Shown here piece by piece: positions 30,201 through 38,427 of a stretch of 64,000 nt of DNA (within the stretch, counting starts at the first letter, position 1; the number at the start of each line of letters is the position of its first letter). Source of the stretch: Scytonema hofmannii PCC 7110 (lineage in GTDB: Bacteria > Cyanobacteriota > Cyanobacteriia > Cyanobacteriales > Nostocaceae). Under the pieces are notes generated by a model. The model was not told the DNA's origin. It searched no databases and saw only the letters and a program-made list of their open reading frames with translations. Where the stretch lies: positions 558,001-622,000 of the forward strand of contig NZ_KQ976354.1 of the NCBI RefSeq assembly GCF_000346485.2. The letters run 5' to 3'. A program made the position numbers and the translations under genes.

Positions 30201-30953
30201 ACTGACGACGCCGAAGACATTGAACGTCAAATGCGTCCCGCCAAACTAAACTTTCGTCGCCATCGTCCAGTTGTTACCTTATCCTACGTGAAAACCGAAA
30301 CTCCAGAGTTAACAGCATTAGAACAAACTTGGGCATCAGCTTTCATCCGCGCTGGATGTAGCGGCTTTATTGGCTCCCTTTGGGCTGTAGAACCATCTGT
30401 GGAAGCTGCTTTTATGAGTTGCTTCTACAACCGTTTGTGGGCTGGTGCTTCCTTGGGCGAAGCTTTTTATACCAGTCGCCAGTTAGCCCGTGCAGCTGCA
30501 CCTGACTCCCTTGACTGGTTAGCTTACGTACTGTACGGCGATCCAATGGCGCGTCCTTACCGTCCTGTTCCGGGTGATGGTTATGCTATTGTAGAACCTA
30601 TAGGACGGGAAATTGATGACCCATTGTTCCCTGGAGCAAGCGCTCGTTTTCGCGTTAGTTTGCGGCGAGCGCCACCTATTTGGCATAAAGATAGAGTCAT
30701 CGAAGTTGCAGAGAATCTTGCCTTTGAAAATCTGCAAGTTCATATTGTAACTTATGGACTCCAAATCATTCCAGAATTGCCCATCACAATGACGCGCACT
30801 GATAAAGGTGATTATTTAGGCTGGTTTACTTTAGTTGTACCTGCTGAAATGACCGATCCATCAGCTTTAGTTCAGGTGTACTTTGCAGATGGGATGCGAC
30901 CAATTCACAGCCTCACCTTTTCCTTCAAAATTGAGAGCAGGAGGGAAGAATGA
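27297..30953 (+). CDS. Kinase / Macro / degenerate CHAT-like fusion protein
   Basis: A 1218-residue paralogue of the 23040 protein without the vMAP N-terminus. The kinase domain (about 5-285) keeps HRDIKPSNL near 140, but the metal-binding DFG reads DFL near 160. A helical linker leads to a Macro domain (about 436-604) with VNPTGLDVSYGGAIS and FPSVGTGGAGF, a fold that binds ADP-ribose or its derivatives. Then come the same beta module (TAPGFQFDSDRTTSLPLDPD), a CHAT-like domain (about 850-1090, with TLSYVKTET at the Cys position) and the C-terminal beta domain. The stop overlaps the next start as ATGA. The architecture suggests a sensor of ADP-ribosylation or NAD+ breakdown feeding a CHAT protease (inference). 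Confidence 0.88.
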   Translation: MDVMLGRIVGRRYRIKQHLSQSGFDQTYLAEDSDLPGNPICVVKQFMPLFSDANTLQEARRLFFSEARLLLQLGNHDQIPRFLAYFEENQELFLVQKFIHGHDLSKEIISGKQLSETYVITLLQDILQVLKFVHENNIIHRDIKPSNLVRRASDEKIIIIDFLASKELIFLTKRNEFQKQEEDSASTIAIGTPGYMPPEQANGRPRFCSDIYAVGIIGIQALTGIQPREFQEDTNTGEIVWGNQAQVSKKLANILDKMVQRDYKERYQSVDEVLKALRSLGTPTTYISKEDNLSENPVQLNGRWVQRFFGQKQENLDEAEEIAETATLQLIRQPTLSPKTIIQTPEKICEIVQNYIQEEHFDRALATAQQISDEQKHLEALTKVVQAVSKLESNRVLELLAPLQNDPNERVRQLVRELHLISSPQPQSISSEQVLARIEFVQGDLLDLDVDALVNPTGLDVSYGGAISSELFQRLGFELYETLLKQPPLKSGEVFVTDAGSLPSRYLIHTPTKENEGRHTTTSIVRGVAAALVKADSLNDVRTIAFPSVGTGGAGFRPVDLAPKVLRAVINHLKQGSQLEKVIFAFIDEAAYQVYVSVYQTLLRETSLAYGISLIISPEATGVGGDIKASIYLKQIGADNQNDYLLQVAQTQAVGSELNIILTAPGFQFDSDRTTSLPLDPDTAQVTQTAHFRLTALRQGTATITAELYCGDIFETNLETTLQVAGFDEESFLQTSLTTQPRPVPQPDFMLRVQSVWNETNSDCIFNYQLRSFRFPTVFSGETNYQTVSFSSSWLKQMQSMLANTLENISGANPEDGKLSLVSLGHYLFQHLFPTELKSDYRTLIPQNLTFTLLIIADQETWIPWELLHDGQKFLGDRFIIGHWLQELNDTRPYEFPVGAVNVAHYANIEHPQLWATLLEAPGAPPPQLLPEGILHDSTEAIRGMHLIRYSQPSDAVNRRNAPIPIDSTDDAEDIERQMRPAKLNFRRHRPVVTLSYVKTETPELTALEQTWASAFIRAGCSGFIGSLWAVEPSVEAAFMSCFYNRLWAGASLGEAFYTSRQLARAAAPDSLDWLAYVLYGDPMARPYRPVPGDGYAIVEPIGREIDDPLFPGASARFRVSLRRAPPIWHKDRVIEVAENLAFENLQVHIVTYGLQIIPELPITMTRTDKGDYLGWFTLVVPAEMTDPSALVQVYFADGMRPIHSLTFSFKIESRREE

Positions 30954-32137
30954 GTGGTATCAGTAGCGCCGTCCGCCATCAAACAATGGCATCTTTTTTA
31001 CCTATTTTAGTCCGTACAGAATCTTATAATATTGATTGGCATCAGTTTAAAAAAAGCGCCACTGACGAAGAATTACTCACATTTACAAACAAGGTTTTAG
31101 ATTCTTTCTGGAGACTAGAAAAAGCAATTAATCAAGCAAAAAGCATCAAGTTAGATGCAGAGATTTGTCAGAAAGAAATGAAGGAACTTGCAAAGTGGGG
31201 TTTAGCTGCTTACCGGAGATTTTTTGAAGACGAACGCTCTCGTCAAATTATCGAAGGTCGTTGTAAAATGATGGGTAGTGAAACCCCTGCACCCACTTTT
31301 ATATCAGAACGAGTCCTTTTTCCTTGGGAAGTCTTGTATGCAGGAGATAATTATCAAGAAGCTAATCCAGCAATGTTTTGGGGATTGCGCTACACCCCGG
31401 CTCGAATTCTGACTCCCGATAAAGATATTTCTCGGTTTTTGGCAGAAAGAACTACACCATTAGATATGATGTTTTGTCTGCATCATCGATTGAGAGAAGC
31501 TCATCAAAATGAATGGTTGCAAATTCAAAAACTGATTCGTACTTTACAAAATAGCCGTTGCTCTCTTCTTTCAGCAGTAGGTAAATTAACGGGGATTGAA
31601 AGTGGAGAAAACCTACTTGATTATTTAATAGAAGCCAACCATAACATCTTGCATTTTGCCTGTCACTGTCTCTCAGAACAGTTAGAAGTTGATACGCTGC
31701 TATTTTCTATGATAAAGGATGAAGGACAAGAAGGAGAACCTTTAGTTATTCAGTTAGGAACAATAGCTTTTATTTTAGTCAAAGAAGATAAACAATTCCA
31801 GTGCCAACCTTTAGTATTTCTTAATGCTTGTCAGTCAGCAGGGGGAACTGATGCATTACGCAAAACTTTTAACTTACCTCAAATGTTTATTAAACGGGGT
31901 GCAGAGGCGGTCATAGCCACCGCTTGTCCGGTACCAGACCGTTTTGCTGCAGCTTTCGCTCAACAATTTTATACTTTTTTTATCGAGAAACAAATGACTA
32001 TCGGGGAAGCATTGCAAGCTACCCGCAAATATTTTATAGAGGAGTACAATAATCCTTTAGGTCTTGCTTATGGTCTTTATAGTCCTGCTTACTACCGATT
32101 AACTCAACCTCTTGCTACAGTAGGTGTCGCCACATGA
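30950..32137 (+). CDS. CHAT-domain cysteine protease, second copy
   Basis: A 395-residue paralogue of the 26048 gene. The His motif is LHFACHC near residue 234 and the Cys motif FLNACQSAGG near 292, followed by AVIATACPVPD. It shares FPWEVLYAG and MFWGLRYTPARIL. It overlaps its upstream kinase/Macro gene by 4 bp and its downstream coiled-coil gene by 4 bp (ATGA in both cases). The repeated arrangement, a large inactive CHAT-like gene followed by a small active CHAT gene, occurs twice in a row and marks a duplicated functional pair. Confidence 0.9.
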   Translation: MSGISSAVRHQTMASFLPILVRTESYNIDWHQFKKSATDEELLTFTNKVLDSFWRLEKAINQAKSIKLDAEICQKEMKELAKWGLAAYRRFFEDERSRQIIEGRCKMMGSETPAPTFISERVLFPWEVLYAGDNYQEANPAMFWGLRYTPARILTPDKDISRFLAERTTPLDMMFCLHHRLREAHQNEWLQIQKLIRTLQNSRCSLLSAVGKLTGIESGENLLDYLIEANHNILHFACHCLSEQLEVDTLLFSMIKDEGQEGEPLVIQLGTIAFILVKEDKQFQCQPLVFLNACQSAGGTDALRKTFNLPQMFIKRGAEAVIATACPVPDRFAAAFAQQFYTFFIEKQMTIGEALQATRKYFIEEYNNPLGLAYGLYSPAYYRLTQPLATVGVAT

Positions 32138-32913
32138 CAAACCCTGCATCTACATCAAACATTACCCAAGCAGAAGTGGACAATGTACTAACGCAACTGC
32201 AACAATTGCGCCAAGGAATTACTACCGCACGGGAAACAATGACACCAATGTCAGCAAATCTCGCTGAAGCTTACAATGAATTCCAAGCGGTAGTCGGTGC
32301 ATTACGCCGTCACTCAATGCGCTTGCAAGCAGAAATTGCCTCTCTTCGCACCCAAATTGAACGCTTCACCCATGTCGAAGACGATGCACAACAGCAGGAT
32401 GCAGGAAACAACAATTTTCTCTACAGGGAAGAAGAAATAACAGAATCTAGCTTACAAGACCCGGAAGCGGTTGATAAAGATATGCTATTGGAGCATATTT
32501 TTCGGGTACTCGACCCTGATGTCAACGATGAGGATGCTGAGTTACTGGCAAATCTCCAGGGTTTATGCAGCGATCGCACAGCCAGTTTAGCTGATATTTT
32601 GGAAGAATTGCCTTGGGGAGTTGTTTGGACAACTCGTAACTCCCAAGAAAACTTGACACAGCAGTATCAACGTCTGAAGATTTGGGAAGGAGCGTTAAAC
32701 CGACAGATGCTTTCTTTGGAGCAAGCAACAGAACGTTTGTACAAAGATGCACGCTACGGACTTTGGCAACAACAGCAAAAAGGTCAAGAACACTGGCGCA
32801 CTTTTCTCAATCAATGCGTCGAACAACAGCAAGACCAAAATTATGAATTACTTGCTGAGTTAGACAAATTAAAGGAGGAGTGGAGGCGAATCACTAGCAC
32901 CAATAAATTATAA
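32134..32913 (+). CDS. Coiled-coil protein of the CHAT operon
   Basis: A 259-residue soluble protein. Residues 12-75 are strongly coiled-coil-like (Leu/Gln/Ala heptads around LTQLQQLRQGITTARETM and MRLQAEIASLRTQIERF). An acidic central part and a helical C-terminus follow (ENLTQQYQRLKIWEGALNRQM, LLAELDKLKEEWRRI). No enzymatic motif is seen. It begins by overlapping the CHAT gene stop. A scaffold or substrate role for the neighbouring proteases is possible but not shown. Confidence 0.75.
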   Translation: MTNPASTSNITQAEVDNVLTQLQQLRQGITTARETMTPMSANLAEAYNEFQAVVGALRRHSMRLQAEIASLRTQIERFTHVEDDAQQQDAGNNNFLYREEEITESSLQDPEAVDKDMLLEHIFRVLDPDVNDEDAELLANLQGLCSDRTASLADILEELPWGVVWTTRNSQENLTQQYQRLKIWEGALNRQMLSLEQATERLYKDARYGLWQQQQKGQEHWRTFLNQCVEQQQDQNYELLAELDKLKEEWRRITSTNKL

Positions 32914-32991
32914 GCAGTAAAGACTACCAACTCAATGCAATATCATAGAAGTGAATATGAAGGCAAGCTGAGATACAAAGAAGAGGTATTT

Positions 32992-33264
32992 ATGCAAATC
33001 ATGCTTTTGAGCCACGAAGAGGTGGCAAAAATTGCAGAACGTATGTACTCAGATAGCATTCGACAAAAGGTAGAATCAAAAGAAAATATCGGCAAGATGG
33101 TAATCATTGATATTGGGTCGGGTGACTACGAAGTAGACAAAAACGGTTTACGTGCAGCAAATAGATTGAGTGAAAAACATCCAGACGCACGGCTCTATGG
33201 AATTCGCATTGGCTATAACGTAGCGGCTTCGCTGGGTGGCGTAATGGAGCGTGTTTGCGAGTGA
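32992..33264 (+). CDS. Small conserved-looking protein, unknown
   Basis: A 90-residue protein with IGSGDYEVDKNGLRAAN and HPDARLYGIRIGYNVAAS, giving an alpha/beta fold. The ATG at 32992 is favoured by AGAGG 7 bases upstream. An ATG at 32935 in the same frame has no such site. The gene lies between the coiled-coil and propeller genes, 78 and 15 bp from them, so it is part of the operon. Its function is unknown. It may be an adaptor or inhibitor, by position only. Confidence 0.7.
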   Translation: MQIMLLSHEEVAKIAERMYSDSIRQKVESKENIGKMVIIDIGSGDYEVDKNGLRAANRLSEKHPDARLYGIRIGYNVAASLGGVMERVCE

Positions 33265-33279
33265 TTTCTGGTATTGTTA

Positions 33280-35190
33280 ATGAGTAGCAAAGACTACCAA
33301 ATCGATCTACCAGTTCCACTTGGGGTTGAGGATTTACCCATCCCCGTAGCTGATGCTGCACCGCAACAGGAGCAAACGAGGGACAAAGCTTTTTTGGAAT
33401 GGAATAATTTGGCGAGTCAACGTCATGTTCGCTCTTTAGCTTTTGACCCAACACAGGGAGATTTATGGTTAGCGACAGGGGGAGGAGTCCTGCACTGGAA
33501 GTTGGAAGCAAACCGATTTGTGAGATATGCAAGCGAACATGGTTTGCCTGGTAACTCAGTGTTGGCAGTTGCGGTAGATAGTGCGGGTCAAGTTTGGGCG
33601 GCTCACGAGCATTTTGGCATTTACTATCTAAAAAATGATATTTGGCGACTTTATAGCTTCTTGGGAGAGGTGAAGGTCAGTTGTTTAACTGTAGACTCTA
33701 CTGGTAGGCTTTGGGCTGGAACTGCTAGCGGTATTTATGCTATCAACAGTCCAGAACGTAAACCCTCTATTGAGCTACCGATCGCTGGTTTTCCTCCAAG
33801 AGCAATGGCGATTGCAAACGAAAACGACATTTGGTTGTGCAATGCTCAAGGTGTTTATAATTACAAAAATTCTTGTTGGGTGCGTAGTAGCGACAGCGTG
33901 CAACCAGATATCCTAACACTAGCTCGTCAGGGCGAAAATTTATGGTTGGGAACTTTTCGAGGACTGGTACGCATTGACTTAACAACTAATACTTCTCAAA
34001 AAATTGATACTACTTTCTTAAGTGAAGTTACTGCCTTAGCTCCCCATCCTGAAGGAGTTTGGGCAGCTTGCGGCGGACAAGTCGGTTTAGCAACAGAAAC
34101 GGGTTGGAAACCTTTAGGAGAAAAGAGATTTAATGCTCCCATTACCAGCTTGGTAGCAGGTAGCGCTCGCGAAGTATGGATTGGTACTCATGATGGACTG
34201 TTGTGGGGTGAGAACAAAGAGATACGCCTATACTTAACAGATACTCCTCCTGATGTCATTGGGTTAGCTTCAGGTGACAAGTCTCCACCCACTTTCAGTC
34301 ACTTAGTGCAAGCGCTTTCAGTCCAGCAATTGGCAGACCGTTCTATTTTATGGATTGGTACAGCACGCGGTTTGTTTCGTTATGACTTATTGACAGAAAG
34401 TTGGCGGCGTTATGGGCAACTTGCTACCCAGGATATCCGTGCGATCGCCCTTGGCGCAAGCTGTACCCAGCTTATCGTCACCAGTCACAATCAAGAAAAT
34501 ATTTGGGTTGCCAGTTGGTCGAGTGGTTTACATTCCTTGAGAGAAAAAGCAGAATTGGAAACTGCACCCAATATTTCCGAACCGATTTTGGCACTCACTA
34601 CAGGGCTTGAGTCTCAGTTATGGGCTGTTGGGCTAGATGGTGCATATCATTACAATAATTCTGATTGGGTAAAAGTGATTTCAACGCAAGAACTACCCGT
34701 GCGCGGGTGGTTGCAAGCTGTTACTCAAGGAGTTAAAAATCGTGTATGGCTGGGAACTTCTACAGGATTGTTGGTTTACACAACTGAAACTAAGAAACTG
34801 ACTGCAATTAGCGGTCACTTGGGTAGTGCTGATGTGCGATCGCTGCTAGCACTTTTTCACAATGAGTCAGAACTGGTATGGATAGGCACAAGTCTTGGGT
34901 TATATGTGGGTAAGGTTGATTGTTGGGAGGCTGTAACCAATCTTGAGAACCGCACAATTACGGCTTTAGTTTGGGATGGTAACACCAATAGTTTGTGGGT
35001 TGGGACAGATAAAGGTTTATTTCGTGTTGTTCATCAAGGGAATAATTGGAACTTGGCAAATGAATTTAATATCCACAACAGTGGTTTAGCCGCAAATCGA
35101 GTTATAGCGCTTACTATAAGTCATGGGAATGTTGGGGAGACTCAGTTATGGGTGGGTACACCATGTGGTTTGAGTTGTTATAGCTATTAA
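33280..35190 (+). CDS. Two-component-regulator-type beta-propeller protein
   Basis: A soluble protein of about 636 residues built of repeated units of 40-50 residues with a WxGT/WLGT core: LWLATGGGV, LWAGTASGI, LWLGTFRGL, VWIGTHDGL, LWIGTARGL, VWLGTSTGL, VWIGTSLGL, LWVGTDKGL, LWVGTPCGL. This matches the propeller of hybrid two-component sensors, but the kinase and membrane parts are absent, so it is free-standing and probably cytosolic. It likely binds a ligand or protein for the CHAT cluster. I use the ATG at 33280. A TTG at 33274 is also in frame. Confidence 0.85.
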   Translation: MSSKDYQIDLPVPLGVEDLPIPVADAAPQQEQTRDKAFLEWNNLASQRHVRSLAFDPTQGDLWLATGGGVLHWKLEANRFVRYASEHGLPGNSVLAVAVDSAGQVWAAHEHFGIYYLKNDIWRLYSFLGEVKVSCLTVDSTGRLWAGTASGIYAINSPERKPSIELPIAGFPPRAMAIANENDIWLCNAQGVYNYKNSCWVRSSDSVQPDILTLARQGENLWLGTFRGLVRIDLTTNTSQKIDTTFLSEVTALAPHPEGVWAACGGQVGLATETGWKPLGEKRFNAPITSLVAGSAREVWIGTHDGLLWGENKEIRLYLTDTPPDVIGLASGDKSPPTFSHLVQALSVQQLADRSILWIGTARGLFRYDLLTESWRRYGQLATQDIRAIALGASCTQLIVTSHNQENIWVASWSSGLHSLREKAELETAPNISEPILALTTGLESQLWAVGLDGAYHYNNSDWVKVISTQELPVRGWLQAVTQGVKNRVWLGTSTGLLVYTTETKKLTAISGHLGSADVRSLLALFHNESELVWIGTSLGLYVGKVDCWEAVTNLENRTITALVWDGNTNSLWVGTDKGLFRVVHQGNNWNLANEFNIHNSGLAANRVIALTISHGNVGETQLWVGTPCGLSCYSY

Positions 35191-35469
35191 AAATCCCATA
35201 GATTACTCCCTTCGGTGCTAGAAGAATACCTAATTTAATGAACCGCAAAGACGCAAAGAGCACGAAGGAAGAAGAAAAAGAAGATAGGTAATCTTAGACC
35301 GGAAAGGGAGTAATTGATTTGAAAACCGCAGAGGGTAGAGGACGCACCAGAGATGGATATAGGATGGTTAAGAGTTTTGTTGGAAGGCTAACTGCTGGTG
35401 TACTGTCATTATGTTTTGATATTAGAGGTTATTCTGTAGATTAATATCAAATAAGTAAAAGGGTTAACA
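35191..35469. other. Intergenic region after the propeller gene
   Basis: It contains the left copy of the 29-bp repeat and otherwise AT-rich sequence. It interrupts the tightly packed operon, so the downstream Hsp70 gene may have its own promoter. Confidence 0.5.
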
Positions 35470-35763
35470 ATGGTATCTCATGAGTTAGTAGAACAATTAC
35501 GCAGGCTCAATCGCGTAGACAAACTAGAGGTCATTCAACTCTTGGCTGCCGATCTAGCAAACGAGGAAACTAATCTTATCAAATCTGGGGCGTCATACCC
35601 TGTTTGGTCTCCCTATGATGCGGTAGAAGCTGCCAATATCATGTTATTCGCGTTAAATGCGGAAACTTCCTTATCTCTTCAAACCGCTCTTGGTGCTCAT
35701 AAGTTCATTGGCACTGCAACAGAAATTGCCTTCGCCTTAAGGGATGGTTCTGGAATAGTTTGA
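35470..35763 (+). CDS. Small antitoxin-like protein with rearranged C-terminus
   Basis: A 97-residue ORF. The first 60 residues (MVSHELVEQLRRLNRVDKLEVIQLL, then YPVWSPYDAVEAANIML) look like a helical antitoxin-type protein of cyanobacteria. The remainder is encoded by sequence that overlaps the opposite-strand gene at 35697-35915 and looks like read-through after a junction. The gene is probably a truncated original whose stop was lost. No toxin partner is adjacent on this strand. Confidence 0.5.
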   Translation: MVSHELVEQLRRLNRVDKLEVIQLLAADLANEETNLIKSGASYPVWSPYDAVEAANIMLFALNAETSLSLQTALGAHKFIGTATEIAFALRDGSGIV

Positions 35764-35915
35764 CCATCTTCAGTAAACATCGACGGATATATAATTGCTT
35801 CTGAGTCGGGGGTACGACGACTAAACAGAATTTCCAGTGCTTCTGTATCTTCCCGATGAGCCAGCACATATGCCCTCAATTCTTTTGTGGACATTTCTGC
35901 AAAATTAGGTTTCAT
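35697..35915 (-). CDS. DUF6887-like small protein
   Basis: A 72-residue protein beginning MKPNFAEMSTKELRAYVLAHREDTEALE, which resembles a small cyanobacterial family (DUF6887, from memory) that is encoded after a DUF6888 gene. Here the upstream partner survives as a frameshifted remnant whose stop overlaps this start. The pairing suggests a toxin-antitoxin-like module, which is unproven. The C-terminus runs into the convergent gene at 35470-35763. Confidence 0.55.
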   Translation of the reverse strand: MKPNFAEMSTKELRAYVLAHREDTEALEILFSRRTPDSEAIIYPSMFTEDGQTIPEPSLKAKAISVAVPMNL

Positions 35916-36064
35916 TTACAAATCTCCAAGTTCCATCACGATCGGGCAAGGATTTGCAGTTCATCACCTGCCAAAATAAACACATTGCCAGCTGTGTCAC
36001 TAAAACGGAATAACTGAATTTCCCGATAGAAATTAGACAAGTACTGGCAAATAATCACACACAT
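35905..36064 (-). pseudogene. DUF6888-like gene with frameshift
   Basis: From the ATG at 36064 the frame reads MCVIICQYLSNFYREIQLFRF...FILAGDELQI and hits a stop at 35936-35938. In the shifted frame it continues as DRDGTWRFVNET and ends in a TAA that overlaps the ATG of the next gene. One extra or missing base explains the break. In-frame sequence also extends upstream of the ATG. Confidence 0.55.
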
Positions 36065-36565
36065 AAGTGCTTGTCTGGTTGTAGGGTATATATTATTTTC
36101 CTCAATTGTGACATAAATAATATTAAACTTACAATTTTATGTTTTGTAAAGACTGAACTTCATAATGCTTGATTTAAGCGGTTAGCATTCCTCTTTTCTC
36201 TTTTCTTCGTGCTCTTTGCGTCTTTGCGGTTCATATTTTTATAAATCAAATAGGACTGCTATATAACTCCTATTAAACTTAATCCTATTTAAATCGTGAA
36301 AATTCCTTTTTTCAGGAACCTTACTAGGTGCAGAGGACGCAGAGGTTAAGAGAGGATTTTACAAATGATTGAGGACTGCCATAACATTTATATAGCGGTT
36401 CTCACTTGAATGAAGTACAGATTTATCCGCGTTCGTCTGCGTTCGTCTGCGGTTCCATAACTTTTTTATGTATTGCACCCAATTGAAAACCGCTATATTT
36501 TTGTAAATGTTAGAATAAGCATGAATTTCAGCAAACAAGCTTGAATTTGAGCATCATGTGAGCCG
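36065..36565. other. Gap upstream of the Hsp70 gene
   Basis: This 500-bp region contains the right copy of the 29-bp repeat (36205-36233) and a short tandem tract cgttcgtctg (about 36431-36452). The rest is AT-rich leader. No gene is supported. Confidence 0.5.
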
Positions 36566-38356
36566 ATGAGTGAAGTAGATATCCTGGGGATTGATTTAGG
36601 GACAACCAATTCAGTTATTGCGCTCTGGGAGTCAGATACAGGAGGAGTCAGAGTTTTGTCGAACCTAGAAGGCGATCGCCTCACTCCTTCTGTGGTCATG
36701 ATTGATACCCAAACCAATCAACCCATTGTCGGTAAATCGGCGTTGGATTTCATCACCAGTCACCCCGGTCAAGTCATCTACTCTGTAAAGCGTTTCATGG
36801 GTTGTACTTTTCGTGACGAACGGGTACGCATTGACCAAACCCAAGTTACCTATACTATCGCTCAAGTGCAGCAGGGGAAGGTGACTATTCGTATTGGCGA
36901 AGAAATGTTATCACCATCGCAAATTTCCGCCCATGTTCTGCGTAAGCTTAAGGAAGATGCTGAAGCAAGTTTGGGTAAAAAAATTACTCAAGCTGTCATC
37001 ACTGTCCCTGCTTATTTCAGCGAGTCTCAGCGTCAGGCGACTAAGGAAGCAGGAGAATTAGCTGGATTGCGGGTTCCCCGGATAATTAATGAACCGACTG
37101 CTGCGGCTTTGGCATTTGGTTTGGGTACAGAACCTCAAACAGTAGCGGTGTACGATCTAGGTGGTGGGACGTTCGATCTATCAATTCTGCGGATTGAGAA
37201 GGGTTTGTTTCGTGTCAAAGCTACCAGTGGCGATACTCACTTGGGTGGGGATGATTTCGACTCTTGCATTGTGGGTTGGATGAAGGAAAAGTTTCAGCAG
37301 CAGCATGGGGTAAATTTACCTGTTGCAGAAGATAATAGCCTGCGATCGCAGTTACGAAAAACAGCAGAAGTTGCCAAAATCGCTCTTACCCAAACCACAG
37401 AATATCAAATTAGCATTCCAAATCTTTTCACTGTAGAAAATAAGTGCTTGGGATTAGAAGCAACGTTAACTCGTACTGAGTTAGAAAAACTCGTGCAACC
37501 TTTTATTCAACGCACTTTAGACATTTGCGATGCTACTTTGAAGGAAGCTAAGTTGCAACCAACTGACATTGACCAAGTATTATTAGTTGGGGGACAAACC
37601 AGATTACCAGCTATCAAGAAAGCACTCTTGCATCGCTACGGTTGGAAAATTAACGACTCAATAAACCCAGATGAAGCCGTTGCTAGAGGAGCAGCTGTTT
37701 TAGGGGGAAGGTTATGTGGTTATCTTCGGGAAGAGGTAAAATTATGGGACGTGACACCCTTGTCTTTAGGAATTGAGTTAGCGAACGGCAAAATGGATGT
37801 CATCATTCGCGCCAATGAAGCAATACCAGTGACCAAGTGGCGCAAGGGACCGCAAGCCTTTACCACCCAGCGCGATGGACAAGAGAGTATACGCTTCCGT
37901 ATTTATCAAGGTGAGCGACCAATTGCAGCAGATAATGAATTTATTGGTGAAGTCGTTCTCAACTTAGCCACAGTCCGACCCGCAGGAGAAGTTCGAGTTA
38001 ACTGTATGTTTAAAGTTGACCATGATGGAATTCTCCACGTCCTGGCGCAAGATACGAGTACTGAAGGACAACCTGTAGAGAAAACTTTTGACCGTTTTTA
38101 CCGCTTGACTCAGCAAGAGGTAGACCAGAAACTTGAAGAAGCGAGAGTGCATCAAGATGAAGATACTGTCACCAATCGGATTTTTCAAATAGAAGAAGAG
38201 ATCGCCCGATTGCAACGTGTCATTAATAATGATAAGGCATCCGATCGTGTACTGTTGGAAAGGTTGGGAGACTTGCAATTAGCTATTAGCGATCGCAATG
38301 TTAACCAAGCAGAGGAACTACTTGCTGAACTCAAAAGCAAAATTATGACTTTATAG
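36566..38356 (+). CDS. Hsp70/DnaK-family chaperone of the accessory island
   Basis: A 596-residue Hsp70 with a complete ATPase domain (IDLGTTNSV near residue 9, [15 protein letters not shown] near 195, [15 protein letters not shown] near 335). It has the linker and substrate domain ([14 protein letters not shown]), then a helical lid. The C-terminus lacks the EEVD-like or Gly-rich tail of housekeeping DnaK, and the gene has no grpE or dnaJ neighbour. It sits 71 bp before the clostripain gene, so it is likely co-transcribed with it and probably dedicated to this island. A role in holding or sensing unfolded clients for the proteases is inferred. An ATG at 36566 gives the expected N-terminus. 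Confidence 0.92.
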   Translation: MSEVDILGIDLGTTNSVIALWESDTGGVRVLSNLEGDRLTPSVVMIDTQTNQPIVGKSALDFITSHPGQVIYSVKRFMGCTFRDERVRIDQTQVTYTIAQVQQGKVTIRIGEEMLSPSQISAHVLRKLKEDAEASLGKKITQAVITVPAYFSESQRQATKEAGELAGLRVPRIINEPTAAALAFGLGTEPQTVAVYDLGGGTFDLSILRIEKGLFRVKATSGDTHLGGDDFDSCIVGWMKEKFQQQHGVNLPVAEDNSLRSQLRKTAEVAKIALTQTTEYQISIPNLFTVENKCLGLEATLTRTELEKLVQPFIQRTLDICDATLKEAKLQPTDIDQVLLVGGQTRLPAIKKALLHRYGWKINDSINPDEAVARGAAVLGGRLCGYLREEVKLWDVTPLSLGIELANGKMDVIIRANEAIPVTKWRKGPQAFTTQRDGQESIRFRIYQGERPIAADNEFIGEVVLNLATVRPAGEVRVNCMFKVDHDGILHVLAQDTSTEGQPVEKTFDRFYRLTQQEVDQKLEEARVHQDEDTVTNRIFQIEEEIARLQRVINNDKASDRVLLERLGDLQLAISDRNVNQAEELLAELKSKIMTL

Positions 38357-38427
38357 TTTGCGGAATTTATGGATATAACAGCGATGGATTTGTAGAAAAA
38401 GAAGACTAAACGCAGAACGATTGCAAC

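Larger units (their letters stand above)
35240..36233. repeat. 29-bp inverted repeats flanking a decayed small-gene block
   Basis: The sequence tgaaccgcaaagacgcaaag...cacgaag at 35240-35268 is the exact reverse complement of 36205-36233. The roughly 940 bp between them holds only small and broken genes. Both repeats are dispersed cyanobacterial sequences, so this may be a coincidence of insertion rather than a mobile unit. Confidence 0.6.
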
